From Peribacillus tepidiphilus (GTDB taxonomy: Bacteria; Bacillota; Bacilli; Bacillales; DSM-1321): 64,000 nt of DNA. The stretch covers positions 1 to 64,000 of the forward strand of contig NZ_WIAQ01000011.1 of NCBI RefSeq assembly GCF_009466385.1, written 5' to 3'. Below the pieces are notes generated by a model. The model saw only the letters and a program-made list of their open reading frames with translations. It did not search any database and was not told where the DNA came from. Shown in pieces: positions 34,607-43,500 of this stretch; the stretch's first letter is position 1; each line of letters begins with the position of its first letter. A program made the position numbers and the translations under genes.

Positions 34607-34983
34607 CGTAATCCCTCCTTAATAGAAATGAGTTCTCTTTTTACAACGGGATTCCTCTATAGTTGACAAAAGTAGTTTGCATTCGGCAAAGAAAGTGGAA
34701 TTATAACATTTTCTTTCAGAGCATGTCGATTTGCTTTATTAATGTTGAATAGAACAAATGAAGAATAAATCATTGAATTGTTGAATAACAATAAAGCTGT
34801 TCAATTACATTTACAAAAAAAGTGTTTAAAAACGCCAGTCATGTTATTCCATTAAAGGGCCTTTTAATAAAATAAGTGTTTTAGGCTAAAAACGCTTTCT
34901 ATAAATTTGTCACCTTGAATCTAAGTACATTCCCTTAACAAGTGCATAGGATAATTTTATAAACTGTGAAGGGATTGAGAAAA
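34607..34983. other. Intergenic stretch between divergent racA and cupin genes
   Basis: This AT-rich region must contain both promoters. I see no palindrome, riboswitch or open frame that I can support. Confidence 0.4.
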
Positions 34984-35625
34984 ATGTACTATGTTCCTTA
35001 TATGTATCAATATCAATATCCTTATTATGTTAATGTACAAATGTATAATTATGGAAGACAGTCTTTTTACTGGACTTTTCCTAATGAGATAGAACATGCA
35101 AACAAATTTGATTCTTTTCGCTCTTCCAACGGAGATGGAAGTATTTTGTTAACAGATTATGGACCAAAACCATTTGTCGTTAATATCAATGAAGCAACGA
35201 AGCAAAACAATACGTATCGTACTGCTTTATGGACAGGAACACATTTACAAGTTACGTTAATGAGTCTCAATGTTGGGGAAGATATCGGTTTGGAAATGCA
35301 TCCTGATGTTGATCAATTCTTACGTATTGAACAAGGACAGGGGATTGTTCAAATGGGCAAGAGGAAAGATCATTTAAACTTTGAAAGAAATGTCTATGAT
35401 GATTCCGCCATAATGATACCTGCAGGAACATGGCATAATCTAACTAATACAGGTAATATTCCGCTAAAACTTTACTCAATATATGCTCCTCCTAACCATC
35501 CATTTGGTACTGTTCATGTTACCAAAGCAGATGCATTGGCTGCGGAAGAAGGTCATGGCAATGGAAATACAGTCATTTTTGGCAGGACTCCAGATGAATG
35601 GATACAGTACAGGAATTTTTGGTAA
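34984..35625 (+). CDS. Cupin-domain protein with Tyr-rich N-terminus
   Basis: The 213-residue protein starts MYYVPYMYQYQYPYYVNVQM, a tyrosine-rich segment reminiscent of spore-coat proteins, followed by a double-stranded beta-helix cupin domain (about 75-190). Metal-binding style motifs are GLEMHPDVDQFLRIEQGQG and PAGTWHNLTNTG. The ATG at 34984 has AAGGGATTGAG upstream; the GTG at 34966 is poorer. Role unknown; a coat-associated isomerase or storage-like cupin is possible (inference). Confidence 0.75.
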   Translation: MYYVPYMYQYQYPYYVNVQMYNYGRQSFYWTFPNEIEHANKFDSFRSSNGDGSILLTDYGPKPFVVNINEATKQNNTYRTALWTGTHLQVTLMSLNVGEDIGLEMHPDVDQFLRIEQGQGIVQMGKRKDHLNFERNVYDDSAIMIPAGTWHNLTNTGNIPLKLYSIYAPPNHPFGTVHVTKADALAAEEGHGNGNTVIFGRTPDEWIQYRNFW

Positions 35626-35801
35626 ATGAAGGATTAGAGGATGCTAAAAAAGGAATAAATTCTACACACATTCTGCAAGAATTTATTCTAATGGGAGTTC
35701 TTGTAGGGAAAGGGTATTCTCCTGAAAGTGCATATGAAACAGTAGAAGAATGGGAACGTACAGGAGAATCCAAACTTCTTCAGCAAAGCAAATATATGTA
35801 G
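35598..35801 (+). CDS. Small hypothetical protein overlapping the cupin 3' end
   Basis: The 67-residue frame (MDTVQEFLVNEGLEDAKKGI...) starts inside the last codons of the cupin gene, so it would depend on translational coupling. The content is helical with YETVEEWERTGESK near the end. Similar small proteins occur beside sporulation genes in Bacillus, as far as I recall. The ribosome binding site is weak, but there is no competing gene. Confidence 0.5.
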   Translation: MDTVQEFLVNEGLEDAKKGINSTHILQEFILMGVLVGKGYSPESAYETVEEWERTGESKLLQQSKYM

Positions 35802-35852
35802 AAATAGAGTAAAAGCATATAGGTAAGAAAAAGAAATAATTAAAAAAATGTT

Positions 35853-35886
35853 AAGGGTTTTGTCAGATTGGCGAACCCCTTTTATT
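35853..35886 (+). terminator. Probable terminator after the cupin pair
   Basis: AAGGGTT and AACCCCTT flank a 14-nt loop, with one bulge, and TTTATTT follows. Confidence 0.6.
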
Positions 35887-35892
35887 TCTACA

Positions 35893-36196
35893 TTAGAATC
35901 ACTTAAAATATTTGATGAACAAAGAAATCAAATAGGAATCGCTACTAGGGAAGAAGTACATAAAATGGGACAACAATCTCCAAAAAGAAGAAGTTTTAGG
36001 GATTGTAAAAGCTGAGTTTAATACATTCTATGAACTTTGGTTAGGAGAAAAAGCAGAGATTACCGTTGAAGGGTTCGAAATAGATGATGCTGGTCATAAA
36101 GTTTCTATGAAAAAGACAGTAAATAAAGATCACTTTGTACCACACAATCCTGTCTATTATGAGAGTATTGTAAAATTGATTAAAATAACCTTGTAG
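35893..36196 (+). pseudogene. Nudix hydrolase (IDI-like) with the Nudix box deleted
   Basis: The N-terminal part reads LKIFDEQRNQIGIATREEVH, typical of isopentenyl-isomerase-like Nudix proteins. The frame then breaks, and one frame over the C-terminal part EEVLGIVKAEFNTFYELWL... continues to a TAG at 36196. The central G-x5-E-x7-REUXEE box between the two is missing, so catalytic function is lost. Confidence 0.75.
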
Positions 36197-36247
36197 CCTG
36201 ACCTGGCACGCCCTGATATTTGGTGAAAGAAAGCTCCTGACAAAATG

Positions 36248-36284
36248 GAAGCTCTGTGGAGAAAAAATCTCTACAGAGCTTCAT
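36248..36284. repeat. Dispersed hairpin repeat, third copy
   Basis: GAAGCTCTGT(GGAGA)...(TCTCT)ACAGAGCTTC forms a 15-bp stem with compensated changes relative to the hairpins at 31674 and 31907. The ~50 bp before it also resemble 31624-31673. It abuts the target-site duplication of the IS1595-like element. Confidence 0.6.
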
Positions 36285-36292
36285 TAAATTTA

Positions 36293-36560
36293 GGCTCTGT
36301 TAAAGGAAAATCGGCTGAAATCGTAGGGGTTACATGGGTTACACTTTTTTATTGGAGGCACAAATTGTTGAGTGCCTTAAAACAAATGGATTTTAAGCAA
36401 TTTGCAGGGATCGATGAGGTTGACGAGACCTAAGGTTGATAATATGATTGGTTCTAAGCTGACAACCTGATAAGGTACTCGTTACTGATGCTTGGAGAGC
36501 CTACAAAACCTATGCAAAAGAAAAAGGTAGAGAACAAAATTCAATGTTTAGTATTCTATT
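36293..36560 (+). pseudogene. IS1595-family transposase remnant
   Basis: One frame reads KGKSAEIVGVTWVTLFYWRH, then KLLSALKQMDFKQF and GIDEVDET, which is the helix-turn-helix and first catalytic Asp region (VDET) of ISXO2-like transposases. A later fragment VTDAWRAYKTYAKEKG (near 36484-36530) is the second catalytic region. The N-terminal zinc ribbon, the middle and the end are gone. Confidence 0.75.
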
Positions 36561-36592
36561 AACCAACGTAGGTACCAAACAAATAGAGGTGA

Positions 36593-37072
36593 ATGGAAAT
36601 TTTATCAAGAAAAATTATCTCTGCATCTATTTCTGGTTCTTTATTTGCAATTTTGTTAGGAATAATACAAGCAAATCCATTTGGTGAAACGATCACTTCC
36701 ATACCAAATTATTTATTTTCTGTTGTATCAATTACGCCTCTTTATTTAATGTATAGTTTCCCAGTTATTTTAATTTACGGGGTACTTACCTCTATTGTTA
36801 GTGATAAAGTCAGTAAGTTTGTTTCAACAAAAATAAAAAATGATAAATATGAAATAATGATCTCTGGCATTTTACACGTTGTTTTTGGTCTTGTATTACT
36901 TTTTTATAGTTTAGGTGCTTCTATATTGTTTTTTATGACCGACAGAGTACTACAAAACAACCATAAAGATTATAAGTTGTTACAAGCAATTAGAAGTTTG
37001 GCAATTCCATTAGCAGTTTGGCTAATTTTTATGGGGATTGTTTATATAGAGCATCTTATAAACGTCAGTTAA
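36593..37072 (+). CDS. UPF0715-like membrane protein carried by the IS
   Basis: The 159-residue protein has four predicted membrane segments (about 8-28, 42-68, 90-112 and 130-152) and begins MEILSRKIISASISGSLFAI. It resembles the small UPF0715 (YwlA-like) Bacillus membrane proteins of unknown function. GAGGTGAATGG at the start gives a ribosome binding site. It lies wholly inside the terminal repeats of the IS1595-like element, so it looks like cargo. It could instead be a host gene trapped between two IS ends, but the matching target duplication argues for cargo. Confidence 0.7.
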   Translation: MEILSRKIISASISGSLFAILLGIIQANPFGETITSIPNYLFSVVSITPLYLMYSFPVILIYGVLTSIVSDKVSKFVSTKIKNDKYEIMISGILHVVFGLVLLFYSLGASILFFMTDRVLQNNHKDYKLLQAIRSLAIPLAVWLIFMGIVYIEHLINVS

Positions 37073-37152
37073 ACAAGTGCAGGGAAACCTTAATTAAGGC
37101 TTTCCCTAATTTTTATTCTTTTTTCAACATTAAAGTTTAACAGAGCCTAAAT

Positions 37153-37989
37153 TTAAAAAAAATACGTTCTAGACCCAATTTCTGAAACAATTAGATTGGA
37201 AAAAAGGTTATAATTCATTAGTGGATTTTCACGAAAATTTTTTATTCTGTATGCCTTATATATGTTAAATTTCACCCGTGTGATTATGTCTGTTAAATAG
37301 GCAGATTGCTCGGGGTTCTTTTTTCTTTTTGTATTTAAAGCTTTAATTATTCCCTCTTTCGTTTTTATGCCAATCCCATGGCCATAATAGAGTCCTTCTT
37401 CTAAAATGATGGCGTTTTCTCCGCGCCAATGTGGAGTTTCTGGGTCGTGGTCAGGGTTTTTAAAGTAGACACAATCACCAGGTAAATAATCTGTCCCATC
37501 AATCGTTTCAAGATTAAGATCCTGATCGTATTCCCAATCGTAAAGAATCAGATCGGAAAATAGTCGGTTAAAACTGTTATGATCAATGGATTCTAAAACA
37601 GCCTTATAAAAAATAATGACGATCGCTGTAGCACATTCAAACGCATATTTATTACTATTCAGGAATATATCTTCAATTCCAGTTTGAGGTAAAACATTTG
37701 GTTTGAGTTCAAATGCTCCTTTTTCAGTCAGTTTCCAATATTGTTCATTACACTTAGAGGTTCTAAAGGTGGCAAATTGGACATCGCTTTTGTATAACAA
37801 AATAGCAGCTCGTGTAATTTGAATCCGTATGATTAGCTCAAATTTCAGCTCCTCCAGTGTTTCATATTCATAAACTTTATTATTTTTCGCCATTAATTCA
37901 AGGATATCAGCTGCTTCATATGGTAAATTTCCGAGATTAATATCAGAAACCTTTGTCAATTTTTGATTAATTTTTATCAAGATCATCAT
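37153..37989 (-). CDS. tgl: Spore-coat transglutaminase (protein-glutamine gamma-glutamyltransferase)
   Basis: The 278-residue protein matches B. subtilis Tgl in order of motifs: FELIIRIQITRAAI, FATFRTSKCNEQYW, catalytic C119 in YAFECATAIVIIFY, and DCVYFKNPDHDPETPHWRGEN. Tgl cross-links GerQ and other coat proteins late in sporulation. The protein is about 30 residues longer than B. subtilis Tgl, mostly at the C-terminus. Its TAA lies inside the target duplication of the neighbouring IS. AAAAGGA precedes the tandem ATG codons at 37989/37986. Confidence 0.92.
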   Translation of the reverse strand: MMILIKINQKLTKVSDINLGNLPYEAADILELMAKNNKVYEYETLEELKFELIIRIQITRAAILLYKSDVQFATFRTSKCNEQYWKLTEKGAFELKPNVLPQTGIEDIFLNSNKYAFECATAIVIIFYKAVLESIDHNSFNRLFSDLILYDWEYDQDLNLETIDGTDYLPGDCVYFKNPDHDPETPHWRGENAIILEEGLYYGHGIGIKTKEGIIKALNTKRKKNPEQSAYLTDIITRVKFNIYKAYRIKNFRENPLMNYNLFSNLIVSEIGSRTYFF

Positions 37990-38118
37990 TCCTTTTATTA
38001 GGATTGTGATTATTTCATCATGTAAAATGAATACAGTGTACTTATATATATGAGGTATGGTTGAATACTGACCTCTTTAAGTCTCAAAATTAACAGCTCA
38101 ATATGGAGGATTTTGAAT

Positions 38119-38448
38119 ATGAGCAGATTCGCGAAAACACCCCAGCCACCTTATTATGCGGTGATTTTCTTTTCAGAACGGACGGAAGGAGACCGGGGAT
38201 ACGGAAAAATGGCAGCAAGAATGGTAGAATTAGCTAGTCAAGCTGAAGGGTTTTTAGGTATTGAAAGTGCTCGTGATAGCGAAGGAATCGGGATAACGAT
38301 TTCATACTGGGATTCTTTAGAAGCTATTAAGAACTGGAAGGAACATGCAGCTCATCAGGTTGCGCAGGAAAAAGGTAAAACAGAGTGGTACAAAACATTT
38401 GCATTGAGGGTTTGTAAGGTAGAGAGAGATTCTTTTTTCGAAATGTGA
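38119..38448 (+). CDS. Antibiotic biosynthesis monooxygenase-fold protein (YqjZ-like)
   Basis: The 109-residue ABM-domain protein carries YYAVIFFSERTEGDRGYGKM, QAEGFLGIESARDSEGIGIT and SYWDSLEAIKNWKEH, the usual dimeric ferredoxin-like fold. It resembles B. subtilis YqjZ, whose substrate is unknown. ATG 38119 has TGGAGG ten bases upstream; an in-frame TTG at 38113 is less likely. It is followed after 53 bp by a FUSC-type gene. Confidence 0.8.
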   Translation: MSRFAKTPQPPYYAVIFFSERTEGDRGYGKMAARMVELASQAEGFLGIESARDSEGIGITISYWDSLEAIKNWKEHAAHQVAQEKGKTEWYKTFALRVCKVERDSFFEM

Positions 38449-38501
38449 TAAATTTCTATTTTAAGATTCATCACGAAAGACAGATTGGGGGATCATGATT
38501 T

Positions 38502-39533
38502 ATGACTTTAGGTCCGCGTGTACTTAAAACGGGGATTGCGGTAACATTGGCGCTATACATATGCTCGATTTTACATCTTCAGCCGGCTGTATTTGCTGGG
38601 GTAGCAGCCATTTTTACTGTCCAGCCCTCTATATATCGTACATGGAGACAGCTGTTAGACCAATTAATCGCTAATATAATAGGTGCAGGGATTGCCCTGT
38701 TTTCCATTCATTTTTTAGGAGATCACCCGATTACCATTGGCCTCGTGATGATGGTAGTGATTTCTCTTAGCTTAAAAATGAAAATGGAAAGCTCGATTCC
38801 GCTTACCCTCGTTACCGTGTTAGCTATTATGAGTGCTCCAGGCAATGAAAATCTATTGTTTACCTGGAATCGTTTTTTAATCATATTGATTGGTATTGGC
38901 TCTGCGCTGCTTGTAAATCTATTGATTTTACCACCAAAATATAAAAATCATTATCTGGAACAAGTGCAAGCTGTTTTTCAGAATTTGTCGTTATTATTAC
39001 GCACGGCTATTTCGAACGAAATGACAGAGAAGTCCTTTCAAGAATATAGTAAAAAGTTAAAGAGTGACATTCAAAAGCTAGAAGAGCAATATAAGCTATT
39101 TGATGAAGAAAGAAGAAATATGGCAAAGCTTAACCCGTTAGATGTTCGAGAAATTGTTGTATTTAAGCAAATGCTTAAGACGCTGCAGCAGGGAGAAGAA
39201 GTGTTAGAAAATATCGAAGAGCACTATTTCCAAAGTAAGACGAGCGAGGAAGAGAATCATCTATTCGACCACCATCTTGAGCAATTAATCAAATATCATG
39301 AGTACTTTTTATTAAAATATGAAGGAAAAATGAAAGAGCAAGAAGATCAGATCGAAGAGGATGTCATGCAAGAAAGTGCAGCGTTTTTCGAGCGAATTCT
39401 AGAGCTATACCTTCAAAACAAGGATCAAAAATTAAGGCTTTTGATTATTGCTTCCTCTATTGTAGAATATACGTTTCATTTGCAGCGATTAAATCAATTG
39501 ATTGAGCAGTATTACAGGGTGGCTACTAAATAA
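38502..39533 (+). CDS. Aromatic acid exporter/FUSC family protein
   Basis: The 343-residue protein has about six membrane segments in its first 150 residues (RVLKTGIAVTLALYICSILH, then VFAGVAAIFTVQPSIYRTWR) and a cytoplasmic helical, coiled-coil C-terminal half. This is the ArAE_1 arrangement seen in Bacillus YqjA-like proteins. Export of aromatic carboxylic acids is the family role; nothing here fixes the substrate. GGGGG lies 9 bases before ATG 38502. Confidence 0.82.
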   Translation: MTLGPRVLKTGIAVTLALYICSILHLQPAVFAGVAAIFTVQPSIYRTWRQLLDQLIANIIGAGIALFSIHFLGDHPITIGLVMMVVISLSLKMKMESSIPLTLVTVLAIMSAPGNENLLFTWNRFLIILIGIGSALLVNLLILPPKYKNHYLEQVQAVFQNLSLLLRTAISNEMTEKSFQEYSKKLKSDIQKLEEQYKLFDEERRNMAKLNPLDVREIVVFKQMLKTLQQGEEVLENIEEHYFQSKTSEEENHLFDHHLEQLIKYHEYFLLKYEGKMKEQEDQIEEDVMQESAAFFERILELYLQNKDQKLRLLIIASSIVEYTFHLQRLNQLIEQYYRVATK

Positions 39534-39579
39534 GGGTACTCCGTTAAGTAATAAAAAGTTAGGGTTACTCAATAGATTA

Positions 39580-39695
39580 CGATCACTCAGCGTTATTATT
39601 CAATCACTTAGGAAGAAAAGTTGATTATTTAAGGAGATCATTCAATCACTCACCAAGTCGTTCGACTACTCAGGAAGTAATATACTATTAAATAA
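39580..39695. repeat. 21-nt tandem array C (AATCACTCAGGAAGT type)
   Basis: Five successive 21-nt units from about 39589 share a core (A/G)AT(C)AC(T)CA(C/G)-(A/G)A(A/G): GATCACTCAGCGTTATTATT, AATCACTTAGGAAGAAAAGT, GATTATTTAAGGAGATCATT, AATCACTCACCAAGTCGTTC, ACTACTCAGGAAGTAATATA (each shown without its last base). Two looser units precede them. It lies between convergent genes. Confidence 0.75.
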
Positions 39696-39751
39696 AGCTG
39701 ACTCAAAGGTGTGGTTAACAACGACCTTTTGAGTCAGCTTTCGTTATTTTT
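39694..39751. terminator. Bidirectional terminator between convergent genes
   Basis: AAAGCTGACTCAAAGGT (39694-39710) pairs with ACCTTTTGAGTCAGCTTT (39724-39741), one bulge. T-rich tracts follow on the plus strand and A-rich sequence precedes it. Confidence 0.85.
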
Positions 39752-39795
39752 TATTCGATTTTTTGGCGATATTTTCAAGTTCACTTTTTGACGAC

Positions 39796-40572
39796 CTAAG
39801 TAAATAAGTTAGTGAAGATAACATGTAAGAACACATCGGCTGCCATATGGGAGATCATGGCGTATTCTAAGCCTTTTTTCCAATACAAATATCCAAACCA
39901 TACACCTAAAATTCCATTTAACACTAACGCTCTTAGCAAAAGGATTGGTGTTAGTTCTCCAAATAACTGAATAGTTGCCGGTAAATGACCCACTCCAAAG
40001 AGAAGGGTTGATAATAGGATGCCAATCCAAAAATAAATGGGGGGAATACTTTTTCCTTCTTTACGAGTCATTTTGGCTAAAATCCAGACAATTAGTGTCA
40101 TCAAAAACAAGCGAACCATGATTTCTTCTGTGATTCCACCATAAAACATGGCAAGTAAACTTTGCCACCAAAGAGGTTTTGGAGATTGTTCTATTCCTGT
40201 AGTATCGATTTGTGGTAAAAATACAAAGGAATCAAGCACAAAAACAAGAAGGCTTCCAAAGAAACTGACTAGGATCCCAATCCCTACCCATTTCCATGAA
40301 AAGGGCTTCTGTTCGGTTTTATTCACCCATGTTCGTAAGTGTGGAGCATCTAATCCTGTTCGTTTTTGTACTAGTAAAGCAATGTTTGTAAGGATAAAAA
40401 CTAGAATCGTAGATTGAACGACTCCTAATGCAAGAACCACGGGGATTGGTATATCACCTAGCTGATCAACCATCCCTTTAATAAAAGTAAATTGATACGG
40501 CATGATGGAAATAATCCCTATTATTCCTAGAAAAGTAATAAAAAGTGCCAGTTTAAAATTTTTTTTCAACAA
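39796..40572 (-). CDS. CPBP family intramembrane metalloprotease
   Basis: The 258-residue membrane protein has about seven segments and the CAAX-protease motifs: EEIMVR (E-E-x3-R) in YGGITEEIMVRLFLM, FGVGHLP with a metal-ligand histidine, and SHMAADVFLHV. Bacterial members process small peptides or act in self-immunity to bacteriocins. No bacteriocin-like gene is adjacent. AAGGAG lies before ATG 40572. Confidence 0.85.
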   Translation of the reverse strand: MLKKNFKLALFITFLGIIGIISIMPYQFTFIKGMVDQLGDIPIPVVLALGVVQSTILVFILTNIALLVQKRTGLDAPHLRTWVNKTEQKPFSWKWVGIGILVSFFGSLLVFVLDSFVFLPQIDTTGIEQSPKPLWWQSLLAMFYGGITEEIMVRLFLMTLIVWILAKMTRKEGKSIPPIYFWIGILLSTLLFGVGHLPATIQLFGELTPILLLRALVLNGILGVWFGYLYWKKGLEYAMISHMAADVFLHVIFTNLFT

Positions 40573-40938
40573 AGAGTTCCTCTCCTTTAGATAGCAATGA
40601 TATAAGGCCCTTGAATATAATTATATAGTTACTATTTATGTATTAATATCTAAATTTTCGAAAATAGCCTCTTTACACACGGATCTTATCGAAGCAATAA
40701 TCCTGCTTAGATGAAAGAGAAAAATCAATACCCGATCAATTCCCTAGGCATACTGCATGGGGATTTTTTATTGGTAAAAAAATAGAGGAGAATATGCAGC
40801 TTGATGAAACGACTCAATAGACAGGATGGTCTAGAACAATGTTTAGTTATTTCAATTTTTATTGGTTAAAAGTATATTTTTTCCTTTTATGCTTACAATA
40901 ACCTTGAAAGTTAAGTGCTTTTGAAAGGGGTTTATGTT
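40573..40938. other. Promoter region between divergent CPBP and cydA genes
   Basis: No open frame, terminator or Rex-like palindrome could be recognised by eye, although cyd operons are usually redox regulated. Confidence 0.4.
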
Positions 40939-42300
40939 TTGAGTGATATTTTAATCGCAAGATCGTTGTTTGGAACGACTATGGCTTTTCATATTATTTT
41001 TGCCACATTAGGCATTGGACTTCCATTTATGATTTTGGTAGCTGAATTGATGTTTTTTAAAACGAAAGACAAAGATTACTCTATTATGGCGAGGAGATGG
41101 ACAAAAGCGAAAGCCGTTCTGCTTGGAATTGCCATACCATCGGGAACAATCGCTGGTGTACAGCTGTCTTTATTATGGCCGGGATTTATGGAAGTGGTTG
41201 GCCGAGTGATGGCACTTCCATTTCAAATTGAAATCTATGCTTTTTTTATTGAAGCACTGTTTCTGTCTATTTATGTATATGCTTATGATCGAATTTCATC
41301 GAAGGCAAGAGTGATCAGTTTAGCGCTCGTTACCTTTGGTGCTTTAGCATCAGCTGTTCTTATTTCGAACGTTCATGCTTTTGAGGGAACTCCAGCTGGT
41401 TTTAAGATGGAAAACGGAAAAATTTACGATGTCGATCCTTGGGCGGCTTTTTTTAATCCGAGCTTCTTTGTTACGGCAGGGCATGTTGCTCTGACAGCGC
41501 TCATGACAGGTGCGTTTGTCACTGCAGCCGTTGCTGCCTTTAAAATGTTAAAAACACCATTTGAAAGTCGTTTATATCGTCATCATTTGAAAGCGTTAAT
41601 GATAAGTTTAGTGATTGGAGGCATATTCTCTTTAGCAAGTGCCATAAATGGCCATGCTTCAGCACAATATCTACATAAATATCAGCCGGAAAAATTAGCA
41701 GCGGCAGAAGGGCTGTTTGAAACACAGTCATATGCCCCTCTCGCCATTGGCGGGTTTACAAACCGTGAAACACAGGAAGTAGATTGGGCGATTGAAATCC
41801 CTTGGGCCCTCAGCTTTCTTGCCGGGAACCGTTTTGATACGGTCGTGAAAGGACTGAATGATTATCCGGAAGAAGATTGGCCTCCGTTGTTCGTCCATAC
41901 TCTCTTCAATGGAATGGTCGCAATCGGAACCTTTACCATCCTTCTTTCTATTGTTGGATTTGTTTGGAATAAGTTTTTGAAAAAGGATCGGTTTCCAAAA
42001 TGGCTATTATGGTTGTTTGTTGCATCAGGGCCGCTGTCTGTTCTTTCGATTGAGTTTGGATGGATTTTTGCCTGTACAGGAAGACAGCCATGGACGATTT
42101 ACCACATGCTCAGAACAAGTGATTCAGTCACAACGCAGACTAATTTAGGTCCTCTATTTGCCATCTTTTCTGGTGTGTATGCGATTCTTGGCATAACGGT
42201 GATTTTAGTTCTTTATTATTACTTCAAAAGAAATCCGCTGATCCAAGAGATTAATGCTATAGAAGGAAAAAACGATGAAAATAACGTTACAATAAATTAA
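40939..42300 (+). CDS. cydA: Cytochrome bd-type quinol oxidase subunit I
   Basis: The 453-residue subunit I carries haem ligand H18 in GTTMAFHIIF, the conserved helix FQIEIYAFFIEALFLS, and GRQPWTIYHMLRT with the quinol/haem region; the short Q-loop is as in Bacillus. A TTG start at 40939 follows GAAAGGGG with 8-nt spacing; no ATG is available in frame there. cydB follows after 13 bp. cydCD are not present, which together with the divergent CydB suggests the YthAB/CIO-like branch rather than CydABCD. Confidence 0.92.
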   Translation: MSDILIARSLFGTTMAFHIIFATLGIGLPFMILVAELMFFKTKDKDYSIMARRWTKAKAVLLGIAIPSGTIAGVQLSLLWPGFMEVVGRVMALPFQIEIYAFFIEALFLSIYVYAYDRISSKARVISLALVTFGALASAVLISNVHAFEGTPAGFKMENGKIYDVDPWAAFFNPSFFVTAGHVALTALMTGAFVTAAVAAFKMLKTPFESRLYRHHLKALMISLVIGGIFSLASAINGHASAQYLHKYQPEKLAAAEGLFETQSYAPLAIGGFTNRETQEVDWAIEIPWALSFLAGNRFDTVVKGLNDYPEEDWPPLFVHTLFNGMVAIGTFTILLSIVGFVWNKFLKKDRFPKWLLWLFVASGPLSVLSIEFGWIFACTGRQPWTIYHMLRTSDSVTTQTNLGPLFAIFSGVYAILGITVILVLYYYFKRNPLIQEINAIEGKNDENNVTIN

Positions 42301-42313
42301 GAAGGTGATTGAT

Positions 42314-43357
42314 ATGACCGGTGTCACTTTTGGTGACGAGCTTTTGGCGATTACTGTTCTATGGGGATTTGTTTTTATTTATGCCGTAATGGCTTCGATG
42401 GACTTTGGAGCAGGCTTTTGGTCTATGGTCTACATTAATAAAGAAAAAACAAACGCAACCAATATAGCAAATCGCTATTTATCCCCAACCTGGGAAGTTT
42501 CCAATGTTTTTATCGTTGCTCTTGTTGTGGCGATCTATAGCTTTTTTCCAGGAGCAGCCTATTCGCTTGGGACGATTCTTCTGATTCCAGGCAGTCTGAT
42601 CTTATTGTTATTGTCTATAAGAAGTGCATTCTTGGTGTTCTCTCACAATGCGGAAAAATATAGAAGGCTGTTAGTGTATATTTCAGGGATCTCAGGAATC
42701 ATAATTCCCGGTCTATTAATGGCCGTTTTACCTATTTCGCATGGAGATTATGTTGTTTTTAATGGGGAACGGCAGTACTTGTTACTTGGTAAGCTTTTTA
42801 CTAGTCCTCATGTTTATGCGTTTATTGGGTTTGCCATTACTAGTTCGCTGTTTTTGTCGTCATTATGGCTAGCAGATTACTCAAAAGCTTCTGAAGAGGA
42901 TCAAGCTTATGACGTGTATCGGAGAGATGCAGTTATGATTGGCCCTATTTCATTAGTTATGGCCTTCCTCATCATGTTAACCATGAAGGGTGAAGCAAAC
43001 TGGCTATATATCAAGATGATGAAAGACTTCCCCCTATTAGTAGGATCGATCCTTTGCTTCATCATTGCAGGAATAGCCCTTATAATGCGAGATAAAAAGG
43101 GAGTAAAAGGGATGCCAAGGCTGGCAGTTGTTGCGATCACCGCACAGTATTTAGTAGCGGGCTATGTGTACGGAAAGGCACACCTGCCATATATTGTTTA
43201 TCCTGAAGTGACGATTCAAACTGGATTTACTGACCCAAATTCCTTTAGGGCAGTGTTTATCGTTTATATTGTTGGGTTTGCCATTCTATTCCCTGGTTTC
43301 ATTTATTTTTGGAGCTTGTTCATGAAGGACAAAAGGTACCTTAGGCAAAAGTCTTAA
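42314..43357 (+). CDS. cydB: Cytochrome bd-type quinol oxidase subunit II
   Basis: The 347-residue subunit has about eight to nine membrane segments. The N-terminal FGDELLAITVLWGFVFIYAV, then SMDFGAGFWS and LSPTWEVSNVF replace the usual EGFDFGVG and GPFWDANEVWL, placing it with CIO/YthB-like subunits. ATG 42314 has GAAGGTGAT upstream; GTG 42305 lies in that site. It forms the oxidase with CydA. Confidence 0.88.
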   Translation: MTGVTFGDELLAITVLWGFVFIYAVMASMDFGAGFWSMVYINKEKTNATNIANRYLSPTWEVSNVFIVALVVAIYSFFPGAAYSLGTILLIPGSLILLLLSIRSAFLVFSHNAEKYRRLLVYISGISGIIIPGLLMAVLPISHGDYVVFNGERQYLLLGKLFTSPHVYAFIGFAITSSLFLSSLWLADYSKASEEDQAYDVYRRDAVMIGPISLVMAFLIMLTMKGEANWLYIKMMKDFPLLVGSILCFIIAGIALIMRDKKGVKGMPRLAVVAITAQYLVAGYVYGKAHLPYIVYPEVTIQTGFTDPNSFRAVFIVYIVGFAILFPGFIYFWSLFMKDKRYLRQKS

Positions 43358-43395
43358 TAGAACGATTAAGGGGATATTACATGTTTTTCAAAATT

Positions 43396-43447
43396 AGGGC
43401 TGAGCCAAGAAGGCACATGAATGGCCATTTAGCTTTCAGCCCTTTTT
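43396..43447 (+). terminator. Terminator after cydAB
   Basis: AGGGCTGA (43396-43403) and TCAGCCCT (43436-43443) form an 8-bp perfect stem with a structured loop; TTTTT follows. Confidence 0.7.
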
Positions 43448-43500
43448 GGTGAAATAGTAAAACTTCGCAAACCAATATCGACACTTTCATATGCCATTCC

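Larger units (their letters stand above)
36285..37155. mobile_element. IS1595-like element, deleted, with a membrane-protein cargo gene
   Basis: Terminal repeats GGCTCTGTTAAA (36293-36304) and TTTAACAGAGCC (37136-37147) are exact inverted copies. Outside them lies the same 8-bp sequence TAAATTTA (36285-36292 and 37148-37155), the target duplication length known for IS1595. Between them are remnants of an ISXO2/IS1595-type transposase (36300-36560) and an intact membrane gene (36593-37072). The right duplication overlaps the stop codon of tgl. With its transposase broken, the unit could move only with help in trans. Confidence 0.8.
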
